Part shown: one piece after another, positions 8,787 to 17,419 of the stretch
How the letters are laid out: each line of letters starts with the position of its first letter
Position numbering within the stretch: the stretch's first letter is position 1
Source of the DNA: CAZSHX01 sp964606895
GTDB taxonomy: Bacteria; Bacteroidota; Ignavibacteria; Kapaibacteriales; UBA2268
Length of the DNA stretch: 64,000 nt
Assembly: GCA_964606895.1 (NCBI GenBank)
Contig: CAZSHX010000015.1
Span: 1 to 64,000, forward strand
Direction of reading: 5' to 3'
Made by a program: the position numbers and the translations under genes
Notes under the pieces: generated by a model
What the model was told of the DNA's origin: nothing
The model's input: only the letters and a program-made list of their open reading frames with translations
Database searches by the model: none

Positions 8787-10163
8787 ATGAAAAAGTCAGT
8801 GTTCTTATCCGCTTTGATCCTGATGTTCTTTTTTTTCTCTTGTTTTGAGTCTTTCGCGAGAATTGATTTGGTTTACTCTAAAGGGAGTCCCGCTCCTTAT
8901 GCTTTTAATATCGCAAAATTTTCGCCAAACGGTAAGAAAATTGCCGCCGGACTTCAAGGTCCTAATTGGGACACAAACCGCTTTACTAAAGTTATTATTT
9001 ATGATGCTTCTAATGGTGATTCATTAATGGAATTAATTGGTCATCACGGAAGTGTTATCACTTCTATGACTTGGATTAATGACAGTATCCTTGCATCGGG
9101 TGATAATGATAACGAATTCCATCAAAAAAGAACATTAATTCTCTGGAATGTCAATACCGGTGAAAATCTTCATACTTTCTTTGATAGTGATACACTGTAT
9201 TCATGGCACCGGTATGTCAAAAATCTTGTGTATTTAAATGGAAAAAATAAACTCTATGTTGAATTATTTACCGATAAACGCAAAACAATTAATTCTCATC
9301 CTCCTTGGGAATATGTTTACTGGCATGATACCGTACTCGTTATTAATACCTTAACATACGAAGTAATTAAACCACTAAGCTTCAGCGATACTAATGATTA
9401 TCATAGTATTGGGGTCTATTGTAGTGCCCCTGATGGTAGTTGGTATTATATTTCAGATAATGGAATTCAGCAACTTAGAAATCCTGCCAATGATTCAATC
9501 ATTTGGAAATCAGATTCAACTTCTAGTTTTGGTTTTGATAAAATTTCGCCTAATGGAATATATGGGATTAGTACCATCAGTGATGCGGTAGTCCTTTATA
9601 ACATCGAAAACAGAAGTCTATATAATGTTCTCCAATTTGATTCAATAAACAATTTAAATAAAGGACTTATCTCTCCAGACTCAAGATATATTGCTGTCAC
9701 CGGATATTATGAGAATGGAAGCTACAAACGGTGGGATCGTTTTGGTGTTGCCGAGATTGAAAATCTCTCTAACCAGACGTGGCAGGACTCTATTATTTGT
9801 GAACTTTCTTTTGACTCATCAAGTGATTCGCTCTATATTTTATGTCTTAATAATCCAAATTTTCAGATTTATTCTGCTCCTTGGTCGCCCAAGAATACAA
9901 AAGTTGAGGATAAAAATGAGGCAAAACATTTTCTTATTATTTCCCCGAATCCAGCTTTCGATTTTATCGAAATTTCTGTAGGGGCAAGGCATGCCTTGCC
10001 CTACCCCTACATCCCCATTTTCAATGTCTTTGGGGAAATCGTGAAGAACCCCACCCAAACCCTCCCCGAAGGAGAGGGCTTAAGAATTGACATTTCGGGT
10101 TTGCCGTCGGGAGTTTATTTTGTGAGAGTAGGTGAAAAAGTTGGGAAATTTGCGAAGATATAA
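8787..10163 (+). CDS. Secreted WD40-like repeat protein with T9SS sorting domain
   Basis: Predicted type IX secretion cargo of 458 residues. It starts with a signal peptide (KKSVFLSALILMFFFFSCFESFA). A beta-propeller-like region with WD-type units follows (AFNIAKFSPNGKKIAAG; GSVITSMTWINDSILASGD...TLILWNV). The C-terminal domain from about residue 385 is of the Por type (ISPNPAFDFIEISVG...ISGLPSGVYFVRVGEKVGKFAKI). ATG 8787 is chosen because the signal peptide follows directly; the in-frame TTG at 8739 adds an implausible leader. The sorting domain is interrupted by residues encoded by two palindromic repeats (9978-10004 and 10060-10078). The function of the propeller is unknown. Confidence 0.8.
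   Translation: MKKSVFLSALILMFFFFSCFESFARIDLVYSKGSPAPYAFNIAKFSPNGKKIAAGLQGPNWDTNRFTKVIIYDASNGDSLMELIGHHGSVITSMTWINDSILASGDNDNEFHQKRTLILWNVNTGENLHTFFDSDTLYSWHRYVKNLVYLNGKNKLYVELFTDKRKTINSHPPWEYVYWHDTVLVINTLTYEVIKPLSFSDTNDYHSIGVYCSAPDGSWYYISDNGIQQLRNPANDSIIWKSDSTSSFGFDKISPNGIYGISTISDAVVLYNIENRSLYNVLQFDSINNLNKGLISPDSRYIAVTGYYENGSYKRWDRFGVAEIENLSNQTWQDSIICELSFDSSSDSLYILCLNNPNFQIYSAPWSPKNTKVEDKNEAKHFLIISPNPAFDFIEISVGARHALPYPYIPIFNVFGEIVKNPTQTLPEGEGLRIDISGLPSGVYFVRVGEKVGKFAKI
9978..10078. repeat. Two palindromic repeats inside a coding region
   Basis: Within the sorting-domain coding sequence, 9982-10001 is a perfect 20-bp palindrome (GGGCAAGGCATGCCTTGCCC), flanked by GTAG/CTAC with one base missing. 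10060-10078 is CCCTCCCC GAA GGAGAGGG, a near-perfect hairpin. Its arms resemble the hairpin CCCTCTCC/GGAGAGGG at 21118-21139 in intergenic DNA. The reading frame stays open through both. Confidence 0.8.
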
Positions 10164-10180
10164 TTTTATTACTCTATTAT

Positions 10181-10410
10181 CATAGCAATAATTAATAATT
10201 AAATTCGTTTATTACTTTTGAACTCGTTCATTGACAGTTAGTCAACCTCAACCCGACATTCATGGAGAGATCGGTAAAAATTGCATCTTTGCATCTTTTT
10301 GCATTCAAAGATGCAACGGAATAAATCTCGTTATTTGAAATAATATCAATTGGTTAGATGATAATTATATTGCAATTTCTGCATAATTATTTTGAAGATG
10401 CAATGCAATT
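10181..10410 (+). repeat. MITE-like repeat copy A with extended left flank
   Basis: 10281-10410 is a copy of the 134-bp repeat family: hairpin TTGCATCTTTG/CAAAGATGCAA, then CGTTATTTGAAATAATATCAA, then an end with AAGATGCAATGCAATT. The preceding 100 bp (CATAGCAATAA...TTCGTTTATTA...GTCAACCTCAACCCGAC) match the flank of copy D in inverted orientation (20973-21220). The repeated unit is therefore longer than the core element. Confidence 0.8.
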
Positions 10411-10432
10411 TTTTGTAATAAAGGAAAAACCG

Positions 10433-10603
10433 ATTTCGCGTATCGAAATAATATTTGTAACTGCGAAATACATCTTTGCCTTTCTATCACGTAGTGATAG
10501 CATATAAATCGAAAAATTGCCTTCAATTTTATATTTAACCCCGATGGGGTTAAGAAATCTTGGGATGTATGATTTGTTACAAATATTGATTCCCTCTGGG
10601 AAT
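10433..10603. repeat. Two inverted palindrome-spacer-palindrome units
   Basis: The plus-strand unit 10433-10500 is palindrome ATTTCG/CGAAAT, spacer with AATATTTGTAAC-N7-ATACATC, palindrome CTATCAC GTA GTGATAG. The minus-strand unit 10603-10535 is palindrome ATTCCC AGA GGGAAT, the same spacer AATATTTGTAAC-N7-ATACATC, palindrome TTAACCCC ATC GGGGTTAA. The spacers agree, but all four palindromes differ in sequence. No gene is supported in 10164-10839. Confidence 0.75.
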
Positions 10604-10622
10604 AAGAAGAATGAAAAACTAC

Positions 10623-10756
10623 CCAAATTGCATCTTTGCATCTTTTTGCATCCAAAGATGCAACGGCTCAAAATTCGTTATTTGAAATAATATCAATAGG
10701 TTAGACGAGAATTTCATTACATCTTTTACATAAAAAAATAAAAAGATGCAATTTGG
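10623..10756 (+). repeat. MITE-like repeat copy B (134 bp, terminal inverted repeats)
   Basis: The ends are CCAAATTGCATCTTT and AAAGATGCAATTTGG, perfect 15-bp terminal inverted repeats. An internal hairpin TTGCATCTTTG/CAAAGATGCAA lies at the left end. The core and right end are nearly identical to copy C (20615-20748, opposite strand), except for about 10 bp after AATAGGTTA. No reading frame inside. Confidence 0.85.
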
Positions 10757-10780
10757 AAAAACCAATTATTTTCATCAAAT

Positions 10781-10812
10781 TTTGAATATTCTCGATTTAT
10801 CTCTTATATTTG
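10781..10812 (+). promoter_or_regulatory. Putative Bacteroidota-type promoter of the glycosyltransferase
   Basis: TTTG (10781-10784), 20 nt, TATATTTG (10805-10812), ending 27 nt before the start codon at 10840. It lies 24 bp after the end of repeat copy B, so the repeat does not supply the promoter elements itself. Confidence 0.6.
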
Positions 10813-10839
10813 AATTTTACTCTTATTCCAAAATGATAA

Positions 10840-11589
10840 ATGATTAAAAATAAAAAACTTGTTGTGGTTCTGCCTGCTTACAACGCAGAAAAAACCCTTG
10901 AACAGACTTATAACGAAATTCCGTTCGACATAACTGACGAAGTGGTTCTTGTTGACGATGCAAGCCGTGACAACACCTACGAGGAAGCCAAAAGACTTGG
11001 CATCCATCACGTCATACGACATGAAAATAACAAGGGATATGGAGGAAATCAGAAGTCATGCTATAACAAAGCACTTGAGCTGAATGCGGATATCGTCATA
11101 ATGCTTCACCCCGACTATCAATATACGCCAAATCTAATACATTCAATGGCTTACGTTATTGCAAATGATGTCTATCCTGTTGTTCTCGGTTCGAGGATTT
11201 TGGGAAAAGGTGCATTGAAAGGTGGAATGCCGATTTACAAGTATATTGCAAACAGATTTCTGACGCTTGCTCAAAATATTCTGATCGGACAGAAGTTATC
11301 TGAATATCATACCGGTTTTAGGGCGTTTTCTGGTGAGGTTCTTAAAAAAATCAACTTTGAAGCAAATTCTGATGATTTTGTTTTCGACAACCAAATGTTG
11401 TCTCAAATATTTTTCGCAGGATTTGACATAGCTGAAATCACATGCCCGACAAAATACTTTGAAGAAGCATCTTCAATCAATTTCTCAAGAAGTACAAAAT
11501 ATGGCTTAGGGGTTCTTAAAACATCTCTTTGCCACTTTATGCAGACTAAGGGAATGGCTGAATTTGAAATTTACAAAATGAAGAATTAA
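10840..11589 (+). CDS. Family 2 glycosyltransferase (DPM1/DPG synthase-like)
   Basis: Cytoplasmic GT-A glycosyltransferase of 249 residues, close to polyprenyl-phosphate mannosyl/glucosyltransferases. It shows VVVLPAYNAEKTLEQTY, the nucleotide-binding VVLVDDASRDNTYE, HENNKGYGGNQKSCYNKALE, and HPDYQYTP in place of the usual DxD segment. The acceptor-side GFRAFSGEVL follows. There are no C-terminal membrane helices. Donor and acceptor cannot be told. It has its own predicted promoter and is followed by gcvH after 89 bp. Confidence 0.88.
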   Translation: MIKNKKLVVVLPAYNAEKTLEQTYNEIPFDITDEVVLVDDASRDNTYEEAKRLGIHHVIRHENNKGYGGNQKSCYNKALELNADIVIMLHPDYQYTPNLIHSMAYVIANDVYPVVLGSRILGKGALKGGMPIYKYIANRFLTLAQNILIGQKLSEYHTGFRAFSGEVLKKINFEANSDDFVFDNQMLSQIFFAGFDIAEITCPTKYFEEASSINFSRSTKYGLGVLKTSLCHFMQTKGMAEFEIYKMKN

Positions 11590-11678
11590 TGAGTATTTTC
11601 GAGAATTTTTCCTTAAATTGCGTTTCGTTTTTTTTGAATTTTTAAAATAATTATTGAATAATAAAAATCGGAGTTATC

Positions 11679-12059
11679 ATGAATTTTCCAGAAGATTTAA
11701 AGTACACACCCGACCACGAATGGGTCAAAGTTGAAGGCAATATAGGAACAATCGGCGTTACAGACCATGCACAAGGCGAACTTGGCGACGTTGTCTATGT
11801 TGACATAGCCTCGGATTTGGCTGAAATCACAAAAGGCACAGCCTTCGGGACAATCGAAGCAGTCAAAACTGTATCCGATATTTACGCACCCGTTAGCGGT
11901 AAAGTTTTAGAAGTTAACTCAGCTTTGAACGACAATCCTGAAACAGTAAATCAAGACCCTTACGGTGGCGGATGGATGGTTAAAATTGAGATTGCAAACC
12001 CTTCAGAACTTGATGAACTTTTGGACGTAAAAGCCTATCTTGAGCTAATCGGCGAATAA
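11679..12059 (+). CDS. gcvH: Glycine cleavage system H protein
   Basis: Lipoyl carrier that shuttles the aminomethyl group between the P, T and L proteins. The 126 residues match the family length. The lipoylated residue is Lys63 in FGTIEAVKTVSDIYAP, and the N-terminal YTPDHEWVKVEG and C-terminal DPYGGGWMVKIE are typical. gcvP and gcvT are not in the window; L protein could be LpdA at 4125. A good terminator follows. No glycine riboswitch was recognised upstream. Confidence 0.97.
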   Translation: MNFPEDLKYTPDHEWVKVEGNIGTIGVTDHAQGELGDVVYVDIASDLAEITKGTAFGTIEAVKTVSDIYAPVSGKVLEVNSALNDNPETVNQDPYGGGWMVKIEIANPSELDELLDVKAYLELIGE

Positions 12060-12084
12060 AAAATCTTAAATTGAATTTTTATTA

Positions 12085-12112
12085 AAGCCCAACGAAAATT
12101 GGGCTTTTTTTT
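12085..12112 (+). terminator. Rho-independent terminator after gcvH
   Basis: AAGCCCAA, loop CGAAAA, TTGGGCTT followed by a run of T. It lies 25 bp after the gcvH stop. Confidence 0.9.
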
Positions 12113-12203
12113 AATATGTTGAATATGCTACAATATTTTCAAATTAAAACATTCAATATATTGTTACATTGAAATTATTTTGTTTAATAAATTAAAGAAG
12201 TAT

Positions 12204-14036
12204 ATGAAGAAAATTTTCAAGATCGCAATGCTAATATTGTTTTTCTCGACTTTAACTGCTTTAAAATCAGAAGAACCACTCAATTTACTTGGTTTAAGTG
12301 ATTATTATAATACTGTTCCAGATCTTGGCACATGCAACGAGGGTGTTTTAAAGGACTCAGAGAAGCAAAAAGTTCTTCAGCAGGTGAATTATATCAGAAA
12401 AATTCACGGTTTAAATCCTGTAACATATAATAATAATTATGATAAAAGAACTGCTAAAGCCGCTTTAATCATAGCGTCAACAGAAGGATTGGATCATCAA
12501 CCGCCGAATACTGCAAAATGTTACTCACCTGATGGTTATAACGGCTCAGACTCCTCAAATCTTTATATTACAAAGTATTCCGGAAGCGGCTTCCCAACAT
12601 CTGAATCCTCAATTAATCAATGGATGGTTGATGCAAATGTTCAACCCTGCGGCCATCGTCGCTGGATTATTAATCCTTTTCTCAAATATATTTCATTCGG
12701 CAGAGTCGATGGACCCTCAACCCAGAATCCGGGATGGGGTGTAACCGGTATGACTATATGGGTCATTAGCGGCGATAAGGCAGATTTAAGTACATGGGAC
12801 AGTAATTTTGTGGCTTATCCCTACCACAATTATCCTAAAAGTTTTTATTTCGATAACCAAAACAGAACATGGTATTTGTCTTTTTCAGCGGTAATGGACA
12901 AATCAGATATATGGAATAACCAAAATGTCAGTTACTCCGGTGCTACAGTTGAGATGAAGGACGACGGCGGAGCAGTTCTTGCAGTAACAAATGTTCAATC
13001 AGAAAATAATGGTTACGCCGTTCCGAATTTGATAAAATGGAATGCAAATCTTGTCACCGACAAGAAATATTGGGTTACTATCAAAAATGTAAATATGGGC
13101 GGTACTATGAAAACATTTTCATATTGGTTGAATGTTACGGATGCACCTCCAATGGGAGATCCTCCAAAATCTGCACCGTCTTTGGCAAACCCTTTAAACA
13201 ACGCAACAAATCAGGATATAAATCCAACACTTAGCTGGAGTTCGGTAACCGATGCAACATTTTACAATCTACAGGTTTCAACAACTGTTGATTTTTCGGC
13301 ATCAGTAGATAATTACGAAAATATTTCTCTGCTCCAAGCCAAACCCAATTTGAATGAAAACACTAAATACTTCTGGAGAGTGAATGCCGCAAATGAATAT
13401 GGTAAGGGACCTTGGTCTTTGGTAAGGAATCTCACTACCAAAAAACTTGCATACTCAAAAGTCATAGCTTTAAAACCTGACGATGGTGCAACGAATGTTT
13501 ATGAGAAAACTCAATTTCTATGGAATAAAGTTGCTGATAATGGTAATTATGCGATTCAAATTGCTAAAACTAATGACTTCATGACTCCTGTTGTTGAAGA
13601 TAAAGCTTTGTCCGATACAACTTACAATGTTAAATCTTCTGTGCTTGAGCCAATGACAACTTATTACTGGAGGGTTCGTTATGCAGGCATGAATGGTCCC
13701 GGAGCATGGTCAACAGTGCGATCATTCTGGTCATCAGATCCATCATCGGTTGATGGCAACAGAACGATTTCTTTTAATGAAGCTATAACTGTATATCCAA
13801 ATCCTTTTAACGGAAATTTGAATATAAGTTTCAATACTCAGAATTCAAATTATATCATTCTTGGGATTTACAATTCCTTGGGTCAGAAAGTACTGGATAT
13901 CGAGAATACGAAGTCAGTTTCTGATTTTTACAACAATTCAATTGATTTAAATAAACTTAGCGAAGGTACTTATTTTCTGAGACTAACATCAGATAAAATA
14001 AATACAACAAGAATGATTACTAAAATAGCAAAATAA
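12204..14036 (+). CDS. CAP-domain secreted protein with fibronectin-like repeats and T9SS signal
   Basis: Predicted type IX secretion cargo, 610 residues. A signal peptide (KKIFKIAMLILFFSTLTALKS) leads into a CAP/SCP-like domain (about 50-190). That domain has LQQVNYIRKIHGLNPVTY and the histidine motif CGHRRWIINPFLKYISFG. Two fibronectin-III-like units follow (LANPLNNATNQDINPTLSW; LKPDDGATNVYEKTQFLW), each with an FWRV/YWRV strand. The end is a type A sorting domain (VYPNPFNGNLNISF...LNKLSEGTYFLRLTSDK). ATG 12204 is chosen because the signal peptide starts there; an in-frame TTG lies at 12180. Substrate unknown. Confidence 0.85.
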   Translation: MKKIFKIAMLILFFSTLTALKSEEPLNLLGLSDYYNTVPDLGTCNEGVLKDSEKQKVLQQVNYIRKIHGLNPVTYNNNYDKRTAKAALIIASTEGLDHQPPNTAKCYSPDGYNGSDSSNLYITKYSGSGFPTSESSINQWMVDANVQPCGHRRWIINPFLKYISFGRVDGPSTQNPGWGVTGMTIWVISGDKADLSTWDSNFVAYPYHNYPKSFYFDNQNRTWYLSFSAVMDKSDIWNNQNVSYSGATVEMKDDGGAVLAVTNVQSENNGYAVPNLIKWNANLVTDKKYWVTIKNVNMGGTMKTFSYWLNVTDAPPMGDPPKSAPSLANPLNNATNQDINPTLSWSSVTDATFYNLQVSTTVDFSASVDNYENISLLQAKPNLNENTKYFWRVNAANEYGKGPWSLVRNLTTKKLAYSKVIALKPDDGATNVYEKTQFLWNKVADNGNYAIQIAKTNDFMTPVVEDKALSDTTYNVKSSVLEPMTTYYWRVRYAGMNGPGAWSTVRSFWSSDPSSVDGNRTISFNEAITVYPNPFNGNLNISFNTQNSNYIILGIYNSLGQKVLDIENTKSVSDFYNNSIDLNKLSEGTYFLRLTSDKINTTRMITKIAK

Positions 14037-14056
14037 CAGTCAGTTTTTATTCAAAG

Positions 14057-14092
14057 AAGCCTGATTTGAAAAAAGAAGTCAGGCTTTTTTTA
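14057..14092 (+). terminator. Rho-independent terminator after the CAP-domain gene
   Basis: AAGCCTGA / TCAGGCTT with a 14-nt loop followed by seven T. It sits between converging genes, overlapping the last bases of the minus-strand NlpC/P60 gene. Confidence 0.85.
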
Positions 14093-14623
14093 ACGGTTTT
14101 TAACATAATAATTTCTTATCATTCGTCTGTAACCCGCGAATTTGTTCCGATAGTAATCGTCGCTAACTAATTGCCTGATAACACCTAATGAAGTTGAAGC
14201 ATGAATGAATTGTTCATTTCCAACGTAAATTCCGACATGAGAAATATTCTTTTTGTTTCGGAAGAAAATTAAATCTCCGGGTTCTTTGTCCTTTTCTGAA
14301 ATGTATAATCCCGAGTCAAACTGGTCTTGAGAAATACGTGGGATTTCTATTCCAACTGACTTGAAAACAGTTTGTACAAAACCCGAGCAATCAAAACAAT
14401 CGGGTGTATCTCCGCCATAGCAATATCGAGTACCAAGAAGACGTTCCGACTCGTCAAGAATCGAATTCTGCAAATCGGATAAATCTTCGGGACGTTCATA
14501 TTTTTCTATATAGATTTTGGTTTTACCTCCTGCTTTTTCTTTTGTAGCAGTACGGCGGGATGACTGGCAGGATGCCAGTATTAAAGCCAAAATTGAAAAT
14601 AATATGATGTATTGCTTATTCAT
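14090..14623 (-). CDS. NlpC/P60 family cell-wall hydrolase lipoprotein
   Basis: Predicted envelope gamma-D-glutamyl-L-diamino acid endopeptidase acting on peptidoglycan stem peptides. Of 177 residues, the first 19 form a lipoprotein signal (IILFSILALILASC, Cys19). The NlpC/P60 domain fills about 60-170. Its catalytic Cys79 is in DCFDCSGFVQ, His129 in NISHVGIYVG and the third residue His141 in FIHASTS. The stop lies in the terminator stem of the converging CAP gene. The upstream neighbour queA is on the same strand 58 bp away. Confidence 0.92.
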   Translation of the reverse strand: MNKQYIILFSILALILASCQSSRRTATKEKAGGKTKIYIEKYERPEDLSDLQNSILDESERLLGTRYCYGGDTPDCFDCSGFVQTVFKSVGIEIPRISQDQFDSGLYISEKDKEPGDLIFFRNKKNISHVGIYVGNEQFIHASTSLGVIRQLVSDDYYRNKFAGYRRMIRNYYVKNR

Positions 14624-14681
14624 TATCTATCGTTATTTGAAAACTACAAATTCAAAATAGCAAATTTTAAGCCAAAAGAAA

Positions 14682-15923
14682 TCACTTCATCAAAAAAGAA
14701 GAATCTCCATAACTTAAGAAACGATAATCATTTGTTAGGGCTTCCGAATATATTATTTTCCATAATTCTTTTCCGGTGAAAGCCGCTACAAGAAGTATCA
14801 ATGTGCTTTTCGGCATGTGGAAGTTAGTAATCAACCCATTAATAGCTTTGAAATCATATCCGGGAACGATTAGAAGTTTTGTTCTGAAATTCAAATTTTC
14901 TATATTCTCAATTTTCATCATTTCTGCCAATTTTTCAAAGGATTCGTTTGGTTTGGGAAGTTCAAATTCTGATGAAAGCAGATAAGGTTCCCATTGATTC
15001 AGAATATTATTATCTGCAATATTTTCCTGTCTCAGTACAAGTTTTGCACCTAACCAATAAAGTGTTTCAATCGTGCGGAGGCTTGTTGTACCGGTCGCAA
15101 TTATCTTTCTTTTCTTTAGTAGTGCTTGGCAAATTGATTCGACAACCTTCAAAGAAATAAAAAATTGCTCCTCATGCATATCGTGCTCGGAAATATCTTC
15201 ATTCTCAATTGGTTGAAAAGTTCCCGGACCTACATGGAGAGATACTTGAGCAATTTGAAAATTCTTTTTCCTGATTTCTTCAATTATATCATCCGTAAAG
15301 TGAAGCCCCGCTGTTGGTGCGGCAACTGAGCCGTCGAAACGTGCATAAACCGTTTGGTATCTTTCTTTGTCGGATTCTTCGGTATCTCGTTTTATATATG
15401 GTGGTAACGGCATTTTCCCGAATAAACTGATTATTTCAGCAAAACTTTTTTTATTATCCCATGAAAAAAGAACTTCTGCTTCATTTTCCCATCTTTTTAA
15501 AATTTTGGCTTTCAGTGCTATTCCAGTTCGGTCAGCATTAAGTTCCATTCCTTCCCGAACCCGCTTCCCACCGATTATGCACTTCCAAGTACATTCTGTT
15601 GATTGTGCGAGTACAATCTGTGGGTCGGTTGAAGGAAGAAGAGGTTCAATCAAGAGAATTTCCACATTCCCGCCGGTCGGTTTTTGGAAATTAAGCCTTG
15701 CTGAAATCACTTTAGTATCATTAAAAATCAGAAGTGAGTTTTTGGGTAATAATTCTGATATATGGCTGAAACTATGATGAGTAATACCATTTGCCAAAAC
15801 ATCGCAAAAAAGTAGTTTACTGTTATCTCTTTTTGCAAGTGGATAAAGTGCTATTCTATCTTTCGGAAGTTCATAAACGAATTCGCCAAGATTCACATTC
15901 GGAATATAATCCTTGAATACCAT
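14682..15923 (-). CDS. queA: S-adenosylmethionine:tRNA ribosyltransferase-isomerase
   Basis: QueA transfers the ribose of SAM to preQ1 in tRNA to form epoxyqueuosine. Diagnostic segments are ELPKDRIALYPLAKRDNSKLL, NDTKVISARL, GKMPLPPYIKR...RYQTVYA, GSVAAPTAGLHFT, SLHVGPGTFQPIE and the end ITNFHMPKSTLILLVAAFTG. The 413 residues exceed the 340-360 of proteobacterial QueA. Extra sequence lies around residues 285-330, as in Bacteroidota enzymes. The start overlaps the stop of the M16 peptidase gene by one base. No other queuosine gene is in the window. Confidence 0.96.
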   Translation of the reverse strand: MVFKDYIPNVNLGEFVYELPKDRIALYPLAKRDNSKLLFCDVLANGITHHSFSHISELLPKNSLLIFNDTKVISARLNFQKPTGGNVEILLIEPLLPSTDPQIVLAQSTECTWKCIIGGKRVREGMELNADRTGIALKAKILKRWENEAEVLFSWDNKKSFAEIISLFGKMPLPPYIKRDTEESDKERYQTVYARFDGSVAAPTAGLHFTDDIIEEIRKKNFQIAQVSLHVGPGTFQPIENEDISEHDMHEEQFFISLKVVESICQALLKKRKIIATGTTSLRTIETLYWLGAKLVLRQENIADNNILNQWEPYLLSSEFELPKPNESFEKLAEMMKIENIENLNFRTKLLIVPGYDFKAINGLITNFHMPKSTLILLVAAFTGKELWKIIYSEALTNDYRFLSYGDSSFLMK

Positions 15924-17224
15924 TATTTTTTTTCTTTTTTATTTGACTTTTTTTCTGACTTAATTACATCTATCCTAATCATTTCGTCCAATCGGATAAA
16001 TTCGTTCGAAAAAGAATATAAATCCTGAAGTGTCAAATTCCTGTATTTATCCAAAGTTTGATAAATTCTTTCGGGATTATTCCAGAATAAAATTTGTTCA
16101 CCGAGAATATCTGTAATATTACTTAAATACTGAAATTCATTTGCAATCTGGGTCGTTATCTGATTAATAGTTTTCTCAAAGTCATCTGTGTTTATCTTTT
16201 TATTGGAAATTTCCAGAATTTCCTTTTCAAGTTCTGAAGAAAGCATGTCGCATGATATGCTCTCATCTGCTCCAAAAGCATAAAATATGATTAATGAAGA
16301 CTCTTCTCTTTTGTCAACAAAAGCCCCAACCTGAGAAGCCATTTTTTTATCGTAAACGAGAGAATGATATAGTCTTGAACTTCTTCCGTTTCCGGCAACA
16401 TTCGCAATAATATCCCCGGCAAGTACCTCATTATTTTTAAAACCCGGGCAGTGAAAAGCAAGGAAAACTGCGTTCAGAGGGACATTGTCGTTTAGGCTCT
16501 CAAATTGACCTTTCCTCAAAAAGCTCTTTTTGAATTCGATTGTCTGCCGTTTTTTTCTGAATGTCGGTATATCACCAAAATACTTTTCAACGAGACTGAT
16601 TGCATAATCATGTTCAACATCACCAGCAATTACAAGACAAGCATTATCCGGTTGGTAGAACATTTCGAAAAAATGCTGTAAGTCATCAAGGGTAAATTTT
16701 TTAATGTCTTTCTTTTTACCAAGTATTTCCCATGAATAAGAAAAATGACGGTTATACGCCGTCTCTGCCAATGCACCTCTCCATTTACCGTAAGGTTGGT
16801 CTTCAACGGTTTGGTGAAGCTCTTCGATAACTACCTTTTTCTGAGTATCAAGCGATTCCTGATGAACGCTGAAATTTGCCATTCTGTCCGATTCCAGCCA
16901 AAGAGCAAGCTCAAGCTGAGGGGAAGGCAGAGTCATTGTGTATGAAGTCAGGTCATAGTTAGTATAGGCATTATTTATGCCTCCGGCAAGCGAACAAAGA
17001 CGGTCGAATTCGCCTTTAGGAACATTTTTTGAACCTTCGAACATCAAATGTTCAAAAAAATGAGCAAGTCCTGTTTTCCCGGGAACTTCATCCTTGGAAC
17101 CAACTTTATATGCAAGATTAATCGAAATCAAGGGTGCTTTTGTATTTGAGACAACACAAACCTGCAATCCATTTTTCAATTTATGATATTTTAAAGGATA
17201 ATTTTTTATGAAATTTTTATTCAT
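15923..17224 (-). CDS. M16 family zinc metallopeptidase
   Basis: Pitrilysin-type peptidase of the processing-peptidase-like group, 433 residues. The inverted zinc motif is HFFEH (55-59), with the distal glutamate in VVIEELHQTVEDQPYG. The inactive C-terminal half follows (AFHCPGFKNNEVLAGDIIANVAGNGRSSRLY). ATG 17224 is chosen; an upstream in-frame codon would add nine residues. There is no clear signal peptide, so it may be cytoplasmic or periplasmic. It precedes queA with a 1-bp TAATG overlap. Confidence 0.9.
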   Translation of the reverse strand: MNKNFIKNYPLKYHKLKNGLQVCVVSNTKAPLISINLAYKVGSKDEVPGKTGLAHFFEHLMFEGSKNVPKGEFDRLCSLAGGINNAYTNYDLTSYTMTLPSPQLELALWLESDRMANFSVHQESLDTQKKVVIEELHQTVEDQPYGKWRGALAETAYNRHFSYSWEILGKKKDIKKFTLDDLQHFFEMFYQPDNACLVIAGDVEHDYAISLVEKYFGDIPTFRKKRQTIEFKKSFLRKGQFESLNDNVPLNAVFLAFHCPGFKNNEVLAGDIIANVAGNGRSSRLYHSLVYDKKMASQVGAFVDKREESSLIIFYAFGADESISCDMLSSELEKEILEISNKKINTDDFEKTINQITTQIANEFQYLSNITDILGEQILFWNNPERIYQTLDKYRNLTLQDLYSFSNEFIRLDEMIRIDVIKSEKKSNKKEKK

Positions 17225-17264
17225 TTTTAAAAAAGTTTTCAGTAAATGCAAAATTCTTCAATGT

Positions 17265-17294
17265 CAAATTAGAAAAAACATTTCATTGAAACAA
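17265..17294 (-). promoter_or_regulatory. Putative promoter of the M16 peptidase-queA operon
   Basis: On the minus strand TTG (17292-17294), 20 nt, TAATTTG (17265-17271), 40 nt before the start codon. It is slightly degenerate compared with TTTG-N20-TAnnTTTG. Confidence 0.4.
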
Positions 17295-17419
17295 GATTTC
17301 AGAAGAACTTATAAAAAACAATTTCAGAAATATCAAATATTTACGTATATTGCAATCTTTTTAATTTTGAAAATTTAAGGATTTTAAAATATAAACTCAA
17401 TTTTAACTCGGAGATTTTA

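Noticed and set aside
10833..10847. Mini reading frame (ATG ATA AAT GAT TAA) overlapping the glycosyltransferase start
   Set aside because: Four codons only; no evidence of a leader peptide function, and the true start at 10840 gives the canonical protein.
11590..11678. Possible glycine riboswitch upstream of gcvH
   Set aside because: The gap is only 89 bp, AT-rich, and shows none of the paired aptamer structure expected of a glycine riboswitch.
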